From assembly GCA_016791115.1 (NCBI GenBank), contig JAEUNL010000027.1:52264-116263 (forward strand): 64,000 nt of DNA, in the 5' to 3' direction. The position numbers and the translations under genes were made by a program. Under the pieces are notes generated by a model. That model saw only the letters and a list, made by a program, of their open reading frames with translations, did no database searches and was not told the origin of the DNA. Below are positions 62,573 through 64,000 of this stretch, piece by piece (the first letter of the stretch is position 1; the number at the start of each line of letters is the position of its first letter). Source of the DNA: Rhodocyclaceae bacterium (GTDB taxonomy: Bacteria > Pseudomonadota > Gammaproteobacteria > Burkholderiales > Rhodocyclaceae).

Positions 62573-64000
62573 TCAGAGCAGCGAATCGCGCCGCTTGTGG
62601 CTCCAGGACTTGGTGGTCGAGATCGCCGCACGCCACAGGCGCATGCGCGCGCTGGCGTCGTCGCGCGGCATGCATGGTTCGAAGCGGCGCTCGACCTGCC
62701 ATTGCTGCGCGATGGCCGCCTCGTCCGGCCACACGCCGACGGCGAGGCCGGCGAGGTAGGCTGCCCCGAGGGCGGTCGTCTCCTGCACGCGCGGGCGCAG
62801 CACCGCGCAGCCGAGCAGGTCGGCCTGGAACTGCATCAGCAGGTCGTTGGCGGTGGCGCCACCGTCGACGCGCAGGTCGGGCAATGCGACGTGGGCGTCG
62901 CGCGCCATCGCGCGCACCAGGTCGGCCGACTGGAAGGCGATCGATTCGAGCGCGGCGCGCGCGATGTGTGCGCGCGTGGTGCCGCGCGTGAGGCCGACGA
63001 TCACGCCCTGCGCGTTCGCATCCCACCACGGCGCGCCGAGGCCGGTGAAGGCTGGCACGAACACCACGCCGTGGCTGTCGGGCTCGCTGCCGGCGAGCGC
63101 CTCGATCTCCGCCGAACTGCCGATGATGCCGAGCCCGTCGCGCAGCCACTGCACCACCGCGCCGCCGATGAACACGCTGCCTTCGAGCGCGTACTCGATC
63201 GCCGCGCCGGTCTGCGCCGCGCAGGTGGTGATGAGGCCGTTGGCAGATTCGATGCGCTCGGCGCCGGTGTGCATAAGCAGGAAGCAGCCGGTGCCGTAAG
63301 TGTTCTTCGCCTGGCCCGCCGCGTGGCAGCCCTGGCCGAACAGCGCGGCCTGCTGGTCGCCGGCGATGCCCGCGATCGGAACTTCGACGCCGAATAACGT
63401 CGGGTCGATGGCACCGATGACGCCGCTTGAACGCACCACGCGCGGCAGCAGGCTTTTCGGAATGTCGAACAGCGCGAGCAGGTCGTCATCCCACTCGCCG
63501 CGGGCGAGGTTCAGCAGCGCGGTGCGCGAGGCATTCGAGATGTCGCTCACATGCAGTTGCCCGCCAGACAGCCGCCACGCCAGCCAGCTATCGACAGTGC
63601 CGAAGGCGAGTTCGCCGCGCGTCGCACGCTCGCGTGCGCCCGGCACGTTGTCGAGCAGCCACTTGAGCTTGGTGGCGGAGAAGTAGGGGTCGAGCACCAG
63701 TCCGGTCTTCGCGCGCACCGTGGCTTCGTGCCCGGCGGCCTTCAGCGCGGCACAGGCGTCGGCGGTGCGCCGGTCCTGCCACACGATGGCGTTGGCCAGC
63801 GGCTCGCCGGTGATGCGGTCCCACAGCACGGTGGTTTCGCGCTGGTTGGTGATGCCGATCGCCGCAATCTCGCGCGCGCCGATGCCGGCGCGGTCCAGCG
63901 CCAGCCGCGCGCAGGCAAGCTGCCCGTGCCAGATCTCGAGGGGATCGTGTTCGACCCAGCCCGGTTGCGGGTAGATCTGTCGCAGTTCCTGCTGCGCGAC
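62573..64000 (-). CDS. glpK: Glycerol kinase, 5'-truncated by the window edge
   Basis: 475 residues are visible; the start lies beyond 64000. FGGY kinase: ITNQRET and [10 protein letters not shown] near the visible start, [30 protein letters not shown] and [19 protein letters not shown], then the C-terminal VERRFEPCM. It phosphorylates glycerol to sn-glycerol-3-phosphate. It fits with ugpB and ugpQ nearby in glycerol and glycerophosphodiester use. It runs toward the AAA gene with repeat copy D between them. Confidence 0.96.
   Translation of the reverse strand, partial: VAQQELRQIYPQPGWVEHDPLEIWHGQLACARLALDRAGIGAREIAAIGITNQRETTVLWDRITGEPLANAIVWQDRRTADACAALKAAGHEATVRAKTGLVLDPYFSATKLKWLLDNVPGARERATRGELAFGTVDSWLAWRLSGGQLHVSDISNASRTALLNLARGEWDDDLLALFDIPKSLLPRVVRSSGVIGAIDPTLFGVEVPIAGIAGDQQAALFGQGCHAAGQAKNTYGTGCFLLMHTGAERIESANGLITTCAAQTGAAIEYALEGSVFIGGAVVQWLRDGLGIIGSSAEIEALAGSEPDSHGVVFVPAFTGLGAPWWDANAQGVIVGLTRGTTRAHIARAALESIAFQSADLVRAMARDAHVALPDLRVDGGATANDLLMQFQADLLGCAVLRPRVQETTALGAAYLAGLAVGVWPDEAAIAQQWQVERRFEPCMPRDDASARMRLWRAAISTTKSWSHKRRDSLL

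Noticed and set aside
1..64000. Mobile element or prophage
   Set aside because: No transposase, integrase, phage structural gene or direct-repeat boundary was found; base use is even across the window.

Overview
The window is GC-rich chromosomal DNA from a Betaproteobacterium, most likely Rhodocyclales or a close relative. The evidence is the gene set (glnE, slyX, a YhdP-family protein, kbp, a PEP-CTERM protein, fused pntA, class I DAHP synthase, glcDEF), the dense two-strand packing, and the G/C-rich hairpin repeats between genes. A formaldehyde-activating enzyme (Fae) homologue at 27.3 kb points to a lineage with tetrahydromethanopterin-linked C1 chemistry. No rRNA, tRNA, CRISPR array, phage, plasmid or insertion-sequence gene was seen. 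The left edge cuts nirB and the right edge cuts glpK.

Layout. 1-8.9 kb is a nitrate/nitrite assimilation island: nirB-nirD on +, dsbB, then a second nirD and nasA on -. The 441 bp upstream of the second nirD look like a full nitrogen-control region: two NtrC-like sites, a sigma-54-like -24/-12 element and a leader of five stem-loops with a possible alternative pairing. nasA has its own sigma-54-like element. A REC-HPt-REC protein follows. 9.0-11.7 kb is a tight + strand unit: two tandem GlxR/GarR-type reductases, a GFA-domain protein and a lipoprotein. 11.7-15.3 kb holds a class II aldolase, kbp and mtnA on -, with a YbdL-type methionine aminotransferase on +, which suggests sulfur-nucleoside salvage. 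15.4-27.9 kb carries slyX, an S4-domain protein, a DUF945 protein, glnE, a very large YhdP protein, a nitrilase, tldD and the Fae homologue.

28-34 kb carries a hairpin-rich spacer, DAHP synthase, a GT39-type membrane glycosyltransferase overlapping a UbiA-type prenyltransferase, murI, a cobalamin adenosyltransferase and an MFS transporter. 34.8-41.1 kb is a glycolate/glycerate module: IclR regulator, glycerate 2-kinase and glcD-glcE-glcF. With the GlxR paralogues at 9-10.8 kb it could carry glycolate to 2-phosphoglycerate, provided glyoxylate carboligase lies elsewhere. 41.2-48.3 kb has a PP2C phosphatase, a soluble histidine kinase, corA, pntA-pntB (preceded by a short ORF resembling the pntA N-terminus), a strong terminator and a PEP-CTERM protein. 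48.4-53.3 kb has a ferredoxin-NADP reductase, a RhlE-type helicase, rlmM and an aldo-keto reductase. 53.5-57 kb encodes a translationally coupled HD-GYP-like/GGDEF-EAL pair, both with altered motifs. 57-64 kb has a lipoprotein, a MarR regulator with a clear inverted repeat upstream, ugpB overlapping ugpQ with no permease genes between, a small periplasmic protein, a Ycf46-like AAA ATPase and glpK.

A dispersed, roughly 120-bp imperfect palindrome occurs at about 15.4, 31.9, 49.3 and 62.5 kb, three times between convergent genes. This and the nitrate control region are the most interesting non-coding signals.
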